Of a stretch of 64,000 bases of DNA, positions 8,409-17,371 are shown one piece after another; within the stretch, counting starts at the first letter, position 1, and each line of letters starts with the position of its first letter. Origin of the DNA: Paenibacillus nanensis (GTDB lineage: Bacteria > Bacillota > Bacilli > Paenibacillales > Paenibacillaceae); assembly GCF_003583765.1 (NCBI RefSeq), contig NZ_QXQA01000012.1, forward strand, positions 62,001-126,000. Direction: 5' to 3'. Made by a program: the position numbers and the translations under genes. The notes under the pieces were generated by a model that was not told the DNA's origin, ran no database searches, and saw only the letters and a list, made by a program, of their open reading frames with translations.

Positions 8409-8489
8409 TTTCTATTAAAGACTGCAACCGGTTAAGGGCCAGCCTCGTCTAAATGTTGAAGATATTTACAATTTAGAGGAGGTACATTC

Positions 8490-10853
8490 GTGAACGAGCA
8501 GATGAAGAAGAAGATGGCGCTGCTGCTTGCGTCTGCCATGCTGGTCAGCGCATATACCGTTCCTGCTGTTTATGCGGACTCCGCCGCGGAGACGGGGCAG
8601 AAGGACGGAGCGGCAAATGCCGCCGAGCAGAAGGAAGCCGAAGCCGACGGCGAGATAACGAGAGCCCGCGCGGAGCAGCTGCTGCGGCAATACATCAGCA
8701 TACCGAAGGAATACAAGCTGCAGAGCTCAAGCTTCTCCCGCCAGGAGCTGTTCAAAGGCGAGCAAAAGGTTTGGCGCATGGATTTCGTCAAGACGGTAAA
8801 CGGCAAGCACTCCGGCACGATTTATGCGTCGCTGGACGCGAATACCGGACAGCTGCTCAGCTTTGATTCCTATGTGAATAATCCGGCAGCCGCGCCGACC
8901 TATCCGCTGAAGGTGAACCGCGAGGCCGCGAAGGGGCTGGCCCAGGACTTCATTGAAGAGGTCGCGAAGGATTACGTCTCTCAAATCAAGCTGAATGAGT
9001 CGGTCGGCGTCAACGCCCTCCCGCCGCTCTCCGGCGAGGTGCGGCATGAGATCCGCTTCGACCGCATCGTCGGCGATGTTCCTTACCTGGGCAACTACAT
9101 CCAGCTCTCCATCGACAGCGAAGGCCACGTGCTTGGCTTCCAGCTGAATTGGGATAACACGATCGAATTTCCAAAAGCAGATAAAACGATACCCGCAGCA
9201 CAAGCGGAAGAAATCATCCGGAAGATCGGCGTGCCGGAGCTGTCATATATCGTGCCTGGCAGTCCAAACGGCAAGCCGGAGCCGGCCCTTGCGTACAACT
9301 TCTCGCCGATTGTCATCGACGCGGCGACGGGCGAGGAGCTGCCGCTGAACGGTTATGACAGCTGGAGCGATGGGGCCGTAGAAGAGCAGCCGCTTACGGA
9401 GAAGCCTCTGTCTCTGCCGCCTAAAGGAGGCAAGCTGACGGAAGAAGAAGCCGTTGAAGCGGTGAAGAAGGCGTTCGGCGTGCCGGAGGGCGCGGAGCTG
9501 CAGGGCACCAACTATAATGAATACGAGCTGGATTCCGGCGAGATCAGCACGAGATGGGACCTGAGCTGGAGACTTATGAAGGAAGGGAAAGAAGTCGGGT
9601 ACCTCCAGGCTAATGTAAACGGCAGCACGGGCGCCATCCTCAGCTATTACGGCTGGAGCAATCGGGAGAATGACCAGTCGGGAACGTCCGTTACGCTTGA
9701 CGCCGCGATCCAAAAAGCGGTTGAAACGGTGAAGCAGCAGCTGCCGTGGATAACGGATGAGCTTTACCTCGTGAAGCCGGACGCTAAACATTACGAAGGC
9801 AAGAAGCCGGAGGAGATCGGCTCGTATTCGATCACGTTCCGCCACAAAATTCATGGCGCGGACGTAAGCTACGACCGCATCTCCGTATCCATCAATGCCC
9901 GCAATGGCAAAGTGGAGTATTACGACGCGTCGATCGCGGAGCACGACTACCCGGCTAAAGCGCCGGCAACCATCAAAACGTCGGAAGCGCTCGACCGTTA
10001 CATGGATTATTACGATATCGCGTTAACCTACCGTGTATTCTCCGAATATTGGATGGGCGGCGTTCCGCTTCCGATCGAGAAGTATAATCTTATGCGGGCT
10101 TCCGGCGAAATCAATGAAGACCAAGTCGAGGAACGCGCTAAGGTGGAGCTGGTTTACCTTCTGCAGCAAAAGCCGCGGCACGAATCAGTCTTCCTTGACG
10201 CGGTGAGCGGCCAGTGGCGCAGCCATGAGACAGGCGCCGTAACGACGCTCGAGGTGCCGAAAGCGACGGACGCGGCGGGACACTGGGCGGAGGAATCGCT
10301 TGGACTGATGGTCGCGTATAAGGCGCTGGATTTGGAGGACGGCAAGGTTCGCCCGAACGAGCGGATTACAAGAGGCGAGCTTATCAAAATGCTGGTGCTG
10401 GCGCGCAGCGGCGGCGGGTATTACAGCAGGGACGACAGCGGATTATTGGCTGGCGCTGCCAAAGAAAGCGCGTCCTTCAACGACGTAGCCGCGGATTCCG
10501 CCTATTTCGTTTACGTAGAAAGCGCTCTGGAGCAGAATTTGATCGATCTTGGCGACGGTTCGTTTAATCCTGATGCGACCGTAACGCGCGATGAAATGGC
10601 GGAGCTGATCGTTCGAGCGCTTGGCTACAATACGCTGGCGAATTACGACCATATCTTTAAAGCGAGCTTCAAGGATGAGGCGGAAATCGACAATAAAGGC
10701 CAAGCGGCCATCGTTGTCGGGCTGAAAATTATGAGCTTGTCGGACGGCAAATTCCTGCCGGACAAATCGGTAACGAGAGCGGAAGCGTCAATCGCCTTCT
10801 ACCGTTATCTGCAGAAGCGGGCGGAGCTGCAAGAAGCGCCGCTGCGTATGTAA
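8490..10853 (+). CDS. S-layer-homology surface protein with YcdB/PepSY-like repeats
   Basis: This is a 787-residue exported protein. A signal peptide (KKKMALLLASAMLVSAYTVPA, cleavage near residue 30) is followed by a long region of repeated modules of the YcdB/YcdC (PepSY-related) type: ITRARAEQLL...VWRMDF, LTEEEAVEAVKKAFGVPEG, and TLDAAIQKAVETVKQQLP each start a module with a helix that leads into strands. Residues about 595-787 carry three SLH repeats (DAAGHWAEESL; FNDVAADSAYFVYVESAL; the third ending VTRAEASIAFYRYL) that would anchor the protein to pyruvylated cell-wall polymer. Related proteins are thought to bind or inhibit proteases, but no activity can be assigned here. GTG 8490 has GAGGAGGT 9 nt upstream. 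A perfect terminator follows. Confidence 0.87.
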   Translation: MNEQMKKKMALLLASAMLVSAYTVPAVYADSAAETGQKDGAANAAEQKEAEADGEITRARAEQLLRQYISIPKEYKLQSSSFSRQELFKGEQKVWRMDFVKTVNGKHSGTIYASLDANTGQLLSFDSYVNNPAAAPTYPLKVNREAAKGLAQDFIEEVAKDYVSQIKLNESVGVNALPPLSGEVRHEIRFDRIVGDVPYLGNYIQLSIDSEGHVLGFQLNWDNTIEFPKADKTIPAAQAEEIIRKIGVPELSYIVPGSPNGKPEPALAYNFSPIVIDAATGEELPLNGYDSWSDGAVEEQPLTEKPLSLPPKGGKLTEEEAVEAVKKAFGVPEGAELQGTNYNEYELDSGEISTRWDLSWRLMKEGKEVGYLQANVNGSTGAILSYYGWSNRENDQSGTSVTLDAAIQKAVETVKQQLPWITDELYLVKPDAKHYEGKKPEEIGSYSITFRHKIHGADVSYDRISVSINARNGKVEYYDASIAEHDYPAKAPATIKTSEALDRYMDYYDIALTYRVFSEYWMGGVPLPIEKYNLMRASGEINEDQVEERAKVELVYLLQQKPRHESVFLDAVSGQWRSHETGAVTTLEVPKATDAAGHWAEESLGLMVAYKALDLEDGKVRPNERITRGELIKMLVLARSGGGYYSRDDSGLLAGAAKESASFNDVAADSAYFVYVESALEQNLIDLGDGSFNPDATVTRDEMAELIVRALGYNTLANYDHIFKASFKDEAEIDNKGQAAIVVGLKIMSLSDGKFLPDKSVTRAEASIAFYRYLQKRAELQEAPLRM

Positions 10854-10872
10854 GTAAGACAGGAGAATCGAA

Positions 10873-10914
10873 CAAACAGGGACTTTCCGGTAGGCGGAAA
10901 GTCCCTGTTTGCGT
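10873..10914 (+). terminator. terminator after the SLH gene
   Basis: AAACAGGGACTTTCCG and CGGAAAGTCCCTGTTT form a 16-bp perfect stem around a 5-nt loop (GTAGG), ending in TTTG. The symmetrical A and T tracts make it potentially bidirectional. Confidence 0.85.
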
Positions 10915-10970
10915 GAGGGATACTTTTCTCTTGTGCCCTGTAAGCCCCGGTATCGTTTTATAAAAAAATA

Positions 10971-11052
10971 TAAAATTTACCCCTCATTTTAGAGAATTGT
11001 ACCCCTCATGCCCATAGGAATATCCCCCCTGAATTTAGAGGAATATCCCCCC
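10971..11052. repeat. four imperfect 22-23-bp tandem units upstream of the sugar ABC operon
   Basis: Within the gene-free stretch 10915-11176, TACCCCTCAT occurs at 10978-10987 and 11000-11009 (period 22), and GGAATATCCCCCC at 11017-11029 and 11040-11052 (period 23). The intervening TTTAGAG is shared as well, so the whole region reads as four units of about two helical turns. It ends 125 bp before the substrate-binding-protein gene and may be an array of regulator sites. I did not find a clear promoter in the remainder. Confidence 0.6.
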
Positions 11053-11176
11053 AAAAACGCCCTTTTAGCCGTTGACCGCTCTCCTGTAGTGGCCTAGAAT
11101 TTTTATTGTGGGACACACAAAAACGGGCGTTCGAAACCCCGGTACTGGTCCTAATAACATTTAGGGGGATTTACAA

Positions 11177-12520
11177 GTGAAGAAATCAGCTTTGACTTTG
11201 CTAAGCCTTCTGCTCGTCATGACGATGTTCCTTGCTGCTTGCGGCAACAATGGCGGCAGCAACAACAACTCAGGCTCTACGAATACGCCTTCGAGCGCGC
11301 CTGAAGAGTCGACAGAGCCGTCGAAAGCTCCGGAACCTGTCGAGCTTCGCGTCTTCTCGACATTCGGCGGTACGGACGCCGCTCGCGAGGCGTTCCAAAA
11401 AGCGATCGACGAGTTCACCGCTGCTAACCCGCATGTAAAAGTGAAAAACGATACGATGTCCGCAAACGATGACGGCTTCCGCACGAAAGTAAACACAGAC
11501 ATGACTAGCGGCAACGAGCCGGACCTGCTGTTCTACTTTATCGGAACGGACGCAACGGAAATTATTAACTCCGGCAAAGTTGTGGCCATGGATGAGATCC
11601 TGGACGCTGACGCAGAGTGGAAGAACGGCTTCGCTCCAGCGGCTCTTGAATCGGTCAGAACGGCTGACGGCAAAATTTATGCGATTCCTTTGACTGGTTA
11701 CTATGAAGGTCTGTTCGTCAACAAGAAGCTGTTCGAAGAGAACGGCGTTGAGCTTCCGACTGACTGGGAGAAGTTCAAAGCTGCAGTATCCGCGTTTAAA
11801 GCAAAAGGCATCATTCCTTTGTCCGGTCCATTCGACCAATCGCACTATCTGATCGAGCACTTCGTGCTGGCTGCCGCCGGAGCTGAAGGCCAAGCGAAAG
11901 GACTGAAAGACGGCATCGATCCAAACTGGGAGAAAGGTCTTGCCGCGATGAAAGAAGTGTATGACCTCGGCGCGTTCCCAGAAGACGCTGCCACAATCGA
12001 CCTTGGCATGGCAGGCAACTACTACTCCGAAGGTCTCGCTGCGATGATCCTGGAAGGCTCATGGGCAATCGGCGGCTGGTCTGAAGAGACAAAAGCGAAC
12101 ACAACCGTTCTTCCTTTCCCTGCCATTCCTGGCGGCGTAGGCACAGGCAAAGACGTCGTAGGCGGCTTCGGTTCCGGCTTCTACATGTCGAAAGCGGCTT
12201 ATGACGATGCAGCGAAAAAAGACGCAACAATCGCATTGCTGAAGCATCTGACGAATCCTGCTTCCATCAAATCGATCGCTACGGCTAACGGCGGTACGCC
12301 TGCGGCTGCCGGCGTTCAACCGGAAGGTCTGCCGCAAGCGGCGCTTGACGGATTCAAGATGGTATCGGAAGCGACTTCCATCAACTCGCCGATCGATTCC
12401 AAGGTTACGCCTGAGACGTTCTCGACAATCCGCGCCAATATCCAGCCGGTCGTAACAGGCAAGAAAACGCCTAAAGAGGCGCTCGAAGAAGCGATGGCAA
12501 TTGAGACAGCAGCAAAATAA
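11177..12520 (+). CDS. sugar-type ABC transporter substrate-binding lipoprotein
   Basis: This is a 447-residue extracellular solute-binding protein (family 1). A lipoprotein signal peptide ends in the lipobox LAAC-G (cysteine near residue 22), followed by an Asn/Ser/Gly-rich linker. The mature part has the type 1 SBP pattern: VELRVFSTFGG, FTAANPHVKVK, GNEPDLLFYF, YAIPLTGYYEGLFVNKKLFE and PLSGPFDQSHY. Such proteins capture mono- or oligosaccharides on the outer face and deliver them to two membrane permeases, which follow directly. GTG 11177 has AGGGGGAT 6 nt upstream. Codons are biased and AT-ending choices are common, as in highly expressed genes. The sugar cannot be told from sequence. Confidence 0.9.
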   Translation: MKKSALTLLSLLLVMTMFLAACGNNGGSNNNSGSTNTPSSAPEESTEPSKAPEPVELRVFSTFGGTDAAREAFQKAIDEFTAANPHVKVKNDTMSANDDGFRTKVNTDMTSGNEPDLLFYFIGTDATEIINSGKVVAMDEILDADAEWKNGFAPAALESVRTADGKIYAIPLTGYYEGLFVNKKLFEENGVELPTDWEKFKAAVSAFKAKGIIPLSGPFDQSHYLIEHFVLAAAGAEGQAKGLKDGIDPNWEKGLAAMKEVYDLGAFPEDAATIDLGMAGNYYSEGLAAMILEGSWAIGGWSEETKANTTVLPFPAIPGGVGTGKDVVGGFGSGFYMSKAAYDDAAKKDATIALLKHLTNPASIKSIATANGGTPAAAGVQPEGLPQAALDGFKMVSEATSINSPIDSKVTPETFSTIRANIQPVVTGKKTPKEALEEAMAIETAAK

Positions 12521-12542
12521 TCGCTTCTTAGCGTAAGTTGAA

Positions 12543-12572
12543 TAGCCGCCGCCCCTCTGATTCAAGGGCGGC
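12543..12572 (+). terminator. stem-loop between binding protein and permease
   Basis: GCCGCCGCCC pairs with GGGCGGCGGC around a short loop, followed by only a weak T tract (GTCATTTC). This position, between the binding protein and its permeases, is typical for a hairpin that lets the binding protein accumulate more than the permeases. Confidence 0.6.
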
Positions 12573-12622
12573 GGCGTCATTTCAGAGCCTTGCGCCATAA
12601 AAATAAACACCAAAGGTGATAA

Positions 12623-13483
12623 ATGATGAAGGGCGACCGCAAATACATTTTGATGTTTCTGTTGCCGGCGGCAGCATTTTTGACAATCTTTCTCTATTAC
12701 CCGTTCTTCAAGAGCTTGTACTTGAGCTTCTTCCGAACAAGCGGATTTTATAGCAAAACGTTTGTTGGGTTCGACAACTATTCGCGTATGTTCAGTGACG
12801 ATCTCCTTGGCGCCGCGACCCTTCATACTTTGGAATTGATGCTTTACGTCATCGTGTTCCAGGTGGGAATAGCATTACTGCTAGCCATTCTCGTCGACAA
12901 TATCAAATGGGGCAAAGGCTTTTTCCGGATGGTGTTCTTCTTCCCTGTCGTCATCTCCGGTACGGCAATCGCTTTGCTGTTTGTGCTTTTTTACAATTTC
13001 CAATTCGGCTTGCTGAATACCATTTTGCAAGATATGGGCTTTAATAAAGTGAACTGGCTTAGTGAAAGTATGGCTTTGAAGGCTATAGCGATCCCGACCG
13101 TATGGCATTATGTCGGCTTTTACTTCGTATTGTTCCTGACCGCGATGTCCAAGATTCCATCCGATTTCTACGAAGCGGCTAAGCTTGAAGGTATTTCAGG
13201 CTTCAAAAAGACGTTCCTGCTGACAATTCCTCTCATTCTGAGCGATATCAAGGTTGTCATCACGCTGGCGATTACGGGTACGCTCAAAGTGTTCGAATTT
13301 ATTTTCGTCCTGTCGAGGGGGCAGAACGGAACGGAAGTGCTGGGTACCTACATCTACAAGAAAGCGCTGGTAGACCAAAACTTCGGTTACGGTTCAACAA
13401 TCGCGATTTATATCGTCGTATTCGGCGTCGTGCTGTCGCTGCTCGCGAACCGTCTTTTGAAACGGGATGAAATCACATACTAA
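12623..13483 (+). CDS. sugar ABC transporter permease (MalF-like)
   Basis: This is a 286-residue inner-membrane subunit with six predicted helices, beginning YILMFLLPAAAFLTIFLYYP. The EAA loop that docks the ATPase reads YEAAKLEGISGFKKTFLLTIP (EAA---G pattern) near residue 190. It forms the translocation pore with the next gene's product. AAAGGTGAT lies just before two consecutive ATG codons (12623 and 12626). The ending KRLLKRDEITY is typical of the first permease of such pairs. Confidence 0.9.
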   Translation: MMKGDRKYILMFLLPAAAFLTIFLYYPFFKSLYLSFFRTSGFYSKTFVGFDNYSRMFSDDLLGAATLHTLELMLYVIVFQVGIALLLAILVDNIKWGKGFFRMVFFFPVVISGTAIALLFVLFYNFQFGLLNTILQDMGFNKVNWLSESMALKAIAIPTVWHYVGFYFVLFLTAMSKIPSDFYEAAKLEGISGFKKTFLLTIPLILSDIKVVITLAITGTLKVFEFIFVLSRGQNGTEVLGTYIYKKALVDQNFGYGSTIAIYIVVFGVVLSLLANRLLKRDEITY

Positions 13484-13506
13484 GCTGGTATTAGGGGTGT
13501 ACGACT

Positions 13507-14364
13507 ATGCAATCAGTTACCGTTGTTAATAAGAAGCGGGTTCAGATCAAGCCCGGTATAATCTTCATTTATGTTGTGCTGTTCGGGTGGGCCCTGACGA
13601 CGATTTATTCTTTGTTTTGGATCGTGAACAACTCGTTCAAAGTATCGCGGGATGTCATGAACAGCTCATTTAAACTCGCATTTGATCCTGTTATGGTTAA
13701 CTATACAAATGCTTTCGACCGCATCAATATCGGCAGAAGTTATTTGAACAGCTTGATCATGTCCGGCGGCACGGTGCTGCTTGTGCTGTTGTTCGGCGGC
13801 CTTGCGGCTTACGTGCTCTCCAGGTTCCAATTCCGCGGCAGAAGAGCGCTGTTCTCCATTCTGTACGCCAGCTTGCTTATTCCGGCGTTTGCGACCGTCG
13901 TGCCTGTTTACGAGCTTCTGATTAAATGGGAGATCGTGAATACGTATGGGGGGTTGATTTTTCCGCAAACCGCAGGCAACTTGACCTTTGCGATTCTCGT
14001 GCTGGCAGGGTATATGTCGACGATCCCGAAGGAGCTGGAAGAAGCGGCGTTTATGGACGGCTGCAACCGCCTGACTCTCTTCATGCGGGTGCTTCTTCCG
14101 ATCTCGCGACCGGCGTTCGCTTCGGCTGCGATCTTCGTCTTCTTGTGGTCCTACAACGATTTGTTCTCCGCTCTAATCTTCGTGAGCGCGGAAGAGGTTC
14201 GTCCGATCGTTGCCTTGCTGAGCGAGATCAGCTCGCAATACGGCACGGACTTCGGTCTGATGGCGACAGCCGTGTCGCTGACCGTTATTCCTGTGCTGAT
14301 CGTGTATTTGTTTATCCAGAAATATATCGAGAAGGGCTTGACGGAAGGCGCGATCAAAGGCTAA
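13507..14364 (+). CDS. sugar ABC transporter permease (MalG-like)
   Basis: This is the second permease of the importer, 285 residues, with six predicted helices. Family features are WIVNNSFKVSRDV near residue 40, the EAA loop PKELEEAAFMDGCNRLTLF near residue 180 and the C-terminal KYIEKGLTEGAIKG ending usual for MalG-type subunits. It starts 23 bp after the first permease. No ATPase gene follows; in Firmicutes such importers often share a general MsmX-type ATPase encoded elsewhere. Confidence 0.9.
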   Translation: MQSVTVVNKKRVQIKPGIIFIYVVLFGWALTTIYSLFWIVNNSFKVSRDVMNSSFKLAFDPVMVNYTNAFDRINIGRSYLNSLIMSGGTVLLVLLFGGLAAYVLSRFQFRGRRALFSILYASLLIPAFATVVPVYELLIKWEIVNTYGGLIFPQTAGNLTFAILVLAGYMSTIPKELEEAAFMDGCNRLTLFMRVLLPISRPAFASAAIFVFLWSYNDLFSALIFVSAEEVRPIVALLSEISSQYGTDFGLMATAVSLTVIPVLIVYLFIQKYIEKGLTEGAIKG

Positions 14365-14403
14365 TGGTTCGTCGCGTGCTTGATAAATATGATTGCTTGC
14401 GCC

Positions 14404-14450
14404 ATACAGCCACGCTGTAACCGGTAAGAACCCGGTTATGACGTGGCTGC
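14404..14450 (+). terminator. stem-loop at the end of the sugar ABC operon
   Basis: CAGCCACG pairs with CGTGGCTG, and inside it AACCGG pairs with CCGGTT, around a short loop. The following T content is low (GTGTGTTTGCG), so termination may be inefficient. Confidence 0.5.
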
Positions 14451-14473
14451 GTGTGTTTGCGTAAGCCTCGGTC

Positions 14474-14626
14474 CTAGCGCTTCGGATCTGTCTTCTTATT
14501 CACGGTGTCGAAATTGCTGACTGATTTTGCGTCCTCGACATTATCGTTAACAAACGCCATATCCTGATTTTCGGCATTCATATTCGTCGTGCCTTTGTAG
14601 TTGCCTTTATGGTTTTGATTTTCCAT
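14474..14626 (-). CDS. small hydrophilic protein, 50 residues
   Basis: This is a short reading frame of 50 codons starting MENQNHKGNYKGTTNMNAEN and ending VNKKTDPKR. It is rich in Asn, Lys and Asp, has no hydrophobic segment, and is probably unstructured. It has a near-perfect ribosome site (GAGGAGGTGA, 7 nt before the ATG), which is the main reason to call it. Its composition resembles small spore-associated or DUF4025-like Bacillales proteins, but I cannot assign it. It is convergent with the sugar permease operon and divergent from ychF. Confidence 0.65.
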   Translation of the reverse strand: MENQNHKGNYKGTTNMNAENQDMAFVNDNVEDAKSVSNFDTVNKKTDPKR

Positions 14627-14728
14627 AGGATGGTCACCTCCTCGCTTTGCATAGTATTGCCCGCGCGGGCCGGGACATTCAGGAAGACGGATCCGACGTT
14701 TGCCCTTTCAATGTGCAGGTCGCTAGGG

Positions 14729-14734
14729 TATAAT
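14729..14734 (+). promoter_or_regulatory. likely -10 box of the ychF promoter
   Basis: A consensus TATAAT stands 46 bp before the ychF start. The best -35 at 17-nt spacing is TTTCAA (14706-14711), a poor match, so the promoter is only moderately supported. Confidence 0.5.
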
Positions 14735-14779
14735 GACGGAAGTTGTTTACTTTTCGGACAATAGGGAGTGTTTTGATAC

Positions 14780-15880
14780 ATGGCTTTGAAAGCAGGAATC
14801 GTGGGATTGCCGAACGTCGGCAAGTCTACCTTATTTAACGCGATTACGCAGGCGGGGGCGGAATCGGCCAACTATCCGTTCTGTACCATCGATCCGAACG
14901 TTGGGGTCGTAGAGGTTCCGGACGAACGTCTGAACAAGCTGGTTGAGCTGGTGCAGCCGAAGAGCATCGTGCCGACCGCTTTTGAATTCGTCGATATTGC
15001 CGGTCTGGTGGCCGGGGCGAGCAAAGGCGAAGGCCTGGGCAATAAGTTCCTTGCGCATATTCGCGAGGTCGACGCGATCGTGCATGTCGTCCGCTGCTTC
15101 CAGGACGAGAACATTACGCATGTCGCGGGCAAGGTCGATCCGATCAGCGACATTACGACCATTAATCTCGAGCTGATTCTGGCGGATCTCGATACGGTTG
15201 AGAAGCGCATCGAGCGCGCGCGCAAAAACCTGAAGGGCGGCGACAAGAAGGTCGCGCAAGAGGTTGAAGTGCTGGAGCGCCTGAAGGACACGCTGTTCAA
15301 TGATAAGCCTGCGCGCAGCCTGGAGCTGTCGGATGACGAGAAGCTGCTTGTGCGCGACTTGCATCTGCTTACGATGAAGCCGGTGCTGTACGCGACGAAC
15401 GTCAGCGAGGAAGAAGCCGCAAACTCCGACAGCAACGAATATGTGCAGCGGGTTCGCGAATTCGCGGCGCAGGAAGGCGCGGAGGTAGTGCCGATCAGCG
15501 CGAAGGTGGAATCGGAGATCGCCGAGCTGGAGGGCGAGGACAAGGAGATGTTCCTGCAGGAGCTCGGCATGGCGGAGTCCGGTTTGAACCGTCTCATTCG
15601 CGCCGCCTATAAGCTTCTTGGCTTGTATACGTATTTCACAGCCGGCGTGCAAGAGGTCCGCGCTTGGACGATTCGCAAAGGCACGAAAGCGCCGCAGGCG
15701 GCAGGCGTCATTCACACGGACTTTGAGCGCGGCTTTATCCGCGCGGAGGTTGTCTCGTACGAGGATCTGGCTGCGGCCGGCTCGATGGCTGCCGTGCGCG
15801 AGAAGGGGCAGCTGCGCCTGGAAGGCAAAGACTACGTGGTTCGCGACGGCGACGTTATGCATTTCCGTTTCAACGTTTAA
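14780..15880 (+). CDS. ychF: redox-regulated ATPase YchF (Obg-family)
   Basis: This is a 366-residue cytoplasmic P-loop NTPase of the Obg/YchF group that binds ribosomes and hydrolyses ATP rather than GTP. The P loop is [17 protein letters not shown] near residue 5, the switch region is [20 protein letters not shown], and the usual NKxD specificity motif is replaced by NVSE, the known basis for ATP preference. A C-terminal TGS domain is seen from about residue 280 ([20 protein letters not shown]), with [13 protein letters not shown]. The length and all motifs are standard. In B. subtilis the orthologue is YyaF. Here it lies directly upstream of the DnaA-box-like array and prfA. Confidence 0.96.
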   Translation: MALKAGIVGLPNVGKSTLFNAITQAGAESANYPFCTIDPNVGVVEVPDERLNKLVELVQPKSIVPTAFEFVDIAGLVAGASKGEGLGNKFLAHIREVDAIVHVVRCFQDENITHVAGKVDPISDITTINLELILADLDTVEKRIERARKNLKGGDKKVAQEVEVLERLKDTLFNDKPARSLELSDDEKLLVRDLHLLTMKPVLYATNVSEEEAANSDSNEYVQRVREFAAQEGAEVVPISAKVESEIAELEGEDKEMFLQELGMAESGLNRLIRAAYKLLGLYTYFTAGVQEVRAWTIRKGTKAPQAAGVIHTDFERGFIRAEVVSYEDLAAAGSMAAVREKGQLRLEGKDYVVRDGDVMHFRFNV

Positions 15881-15924
15881 ACGGGATACGGAGGGGCTGC
15901 GCTTTTACCGGCGCTTGCTCCTAT

Positions 15925-16064
15925 TGTGGATAGCGTGTGGGAAACCTCAAAAGGAGGTTCTCATGCGCTCTCTTTTTTAAGAAATAACGTCGATGTGGAC
16001 AAGATGTGCACAGCTTGTGCACAACATGTGGACGAGTTGTGGATATTCCAGCGAATGTGGATAA
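15925..16064. promoter_or_regulatory. cluster of DnaA-box-like sequences with 11-bp phasing
   Basis: Eight same-strand matches to the DnaA box (TGTGGATAA, complement of TTATCCACA) lie between ychF and prfA. They begin at 15925 (TGTGGATAG), 15936 (TGTGGGAAA), 15994 (TGTGGACAA), 16005 (TGTGCACAG), 16016 (TGTGCACAA), 16027 (TGTGGACGA), 16038 (TGTGGATAT) and 16056 (TGTGGATAA, perfect). The five central ones are spaced exactly 11 bp apart, leaving 2 bp between successive 9-mers, and the first pair is also 11 bp apart. The cluster ends about 30 bp before the prfA -10 box. Binding by DnaA is inferred. Confidence 0.7.
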
Positions 16065-16093
16065 ATCCTCATATCGATACACCATTCGCAATG

Positions 16094-16102
16094 TGATATA
16101 AT
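16094..16102 (+). promoter_or_regulatory. extended -10 promoter of prfA
   Basis: TGATATAAT is an extended -10 element (TGn plus TATAAT at 16097-16102), 39 bp before the prfA start. No good -35 is present at 17-nt spacing, where the DnaA-box array ends. Confidence 0.6.
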
Positions 16103-16140
16103 AAGGTATATCTTATGGAAATTAACAGAGGTGAAAAGAC

Positions 16141-17223
16141 GTGTTTGACAAATTACAAGCACTCGCCGACCGCTATGAGAAGCTAAGCGAGCTTCTATGC
16201 GATCCGGACGTAGCCAGCGATCCGAAGCGGCTGCGGGATCTGTCCAAAGAGCAATCCGACCTGCAAGAGGCGCATGACGCCTATACGGAATATAAGCAAG
16301 TGAACGAACAGCTGGAGGACGCCAAGCTGATGCAAGGCGAGAAGCTGGACGACGAGATGCGCGAGATGGTGAAGATGGAAATCGAGGAGCTGTCCGCGCG
16401 CAAATCGGAGCTGGAAGAGAAAATGCGGATTCTGCTTCTGCCGAAGGACCCGAACGACGACAAGAACGTTATCGTCGAGATCCGCGGCGCGGCAGGCGGC
16501 GACGAAGCGGCATTGTTCGCTTACGAGCTGTACCGGATGTATACAAAGTATGCGGATTCCCAAGGCTGGAAGGTTGAGCTGATGGAATTTACCGAGAACG
16601 ATCTCGGCGGCTTCAAAGAGGTTATTTTCTCGGTCAACGGCAAAGGCGCGTACAGCAAGCTGAAGTTCGAAAGCGGCGCGCACCGCGTGCAGCGCATCCC
16701 GGTTACGGAATCCGGCGGACGCATTCATACGTCGACCTCGACGGTTGCGGTGATGCCTGAGGTGGAAGAGGTGGAAGTGGAGATTCTGGATAAGGATATC
16801 CGGATCGACACCTTCTGTTCCAGCGGCGCGGGCGGCCAGTCCGTCAACACGACGAAGTCTGCGGTACGCGTGCTGCACGTGCCGACGGGCATTATGGCGA
16901 CCTGCCAGGACGGCAAATCGCAGAACGATAACAAAGCGAAGGCGCTTCAAGTTCTTCGCGCGCGTATCTACGATATGCGCCGCCAAGAGGAAGAGGCGAA
17001 ATACGCGGGCGAGCGGAAGAGCAAAGTGGGTACAGGCGACCGCAGCGAACGGATTCGCACGTACAACTTCCCGCAAAGCCGCGTAACCGATCATCGGATC
17101 AACCTGACGCTGCATCGCTTGGATTCCGTTATGAACGGCGATTTGGAGGATATTATCAATTCGCTGACGATTGCGGAGCAGGCGGAGGCGCTGGAGCGCG
17201 AGACGATGGGCGCGCAGGCGTAA
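16141..17223 (+). CDS. prfA: peptide chain release factor 1
   Basis: This is release factor 1, which reads UAA and UAG stop codons and triggers peptide hydrolysis on the ribosome. The RF1-specific PxT codon-reading tripeptide is PVT at residues 187-189, and the catalytic GGQ is at 231-233 ([17 protein letters not shown]), the site of glutamine methylation by PrmC, encoded next. The length of 360 residues is standard. The GTG start has AGAGGTGA 7 nt upstream. The prfA-prmC pairing is conserved in Bacillales. Confidence 0.97.
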   Translation: MFDKLQALADRYEKLSELLCDPDVASDPKRLRDLSKEQSDLQEAHDAYTEYKQVNEQLEDAKLMQGEKLDDEMREMVKMEIEELSARKSELEEKMRILLLPKDPNDDKNVIVEIRGAAGGDEAALFAYELYRMYTKYADSQGWKVELMEFTENDLGGFKEVIFSVNGKGAYSKLKFESGAHRVQRIPVTESGGRIHTSTSTVAVMPEVEEVEVEILDKDIRIDTFCSSGAGGQSVNTTKSAVRVLHVPTGIMATCQDGKSQNDNKAKALQVLRARIYDMRRQEEEAKYAGERKSKVGTGDRSERIRTYNFPQSRVTDHRINLTLHRLDSVMNGDLEDIINSLTIAEQAEALERETMGAQA

Positions 17224-17371
17224 TATGCATGAACGAGTGCCGGTGTGCCGTGCGGTTTGCTGATCAGCAAGCGGCGCGGCGGGCCGGCTTTTTTGTGCAA
17301 GCAAACGAAGGGCTTGTCCGCATCCATAGGGAATGCCGGACTTCCTGCAAAACGTTTCAGGAGGAGATTCG

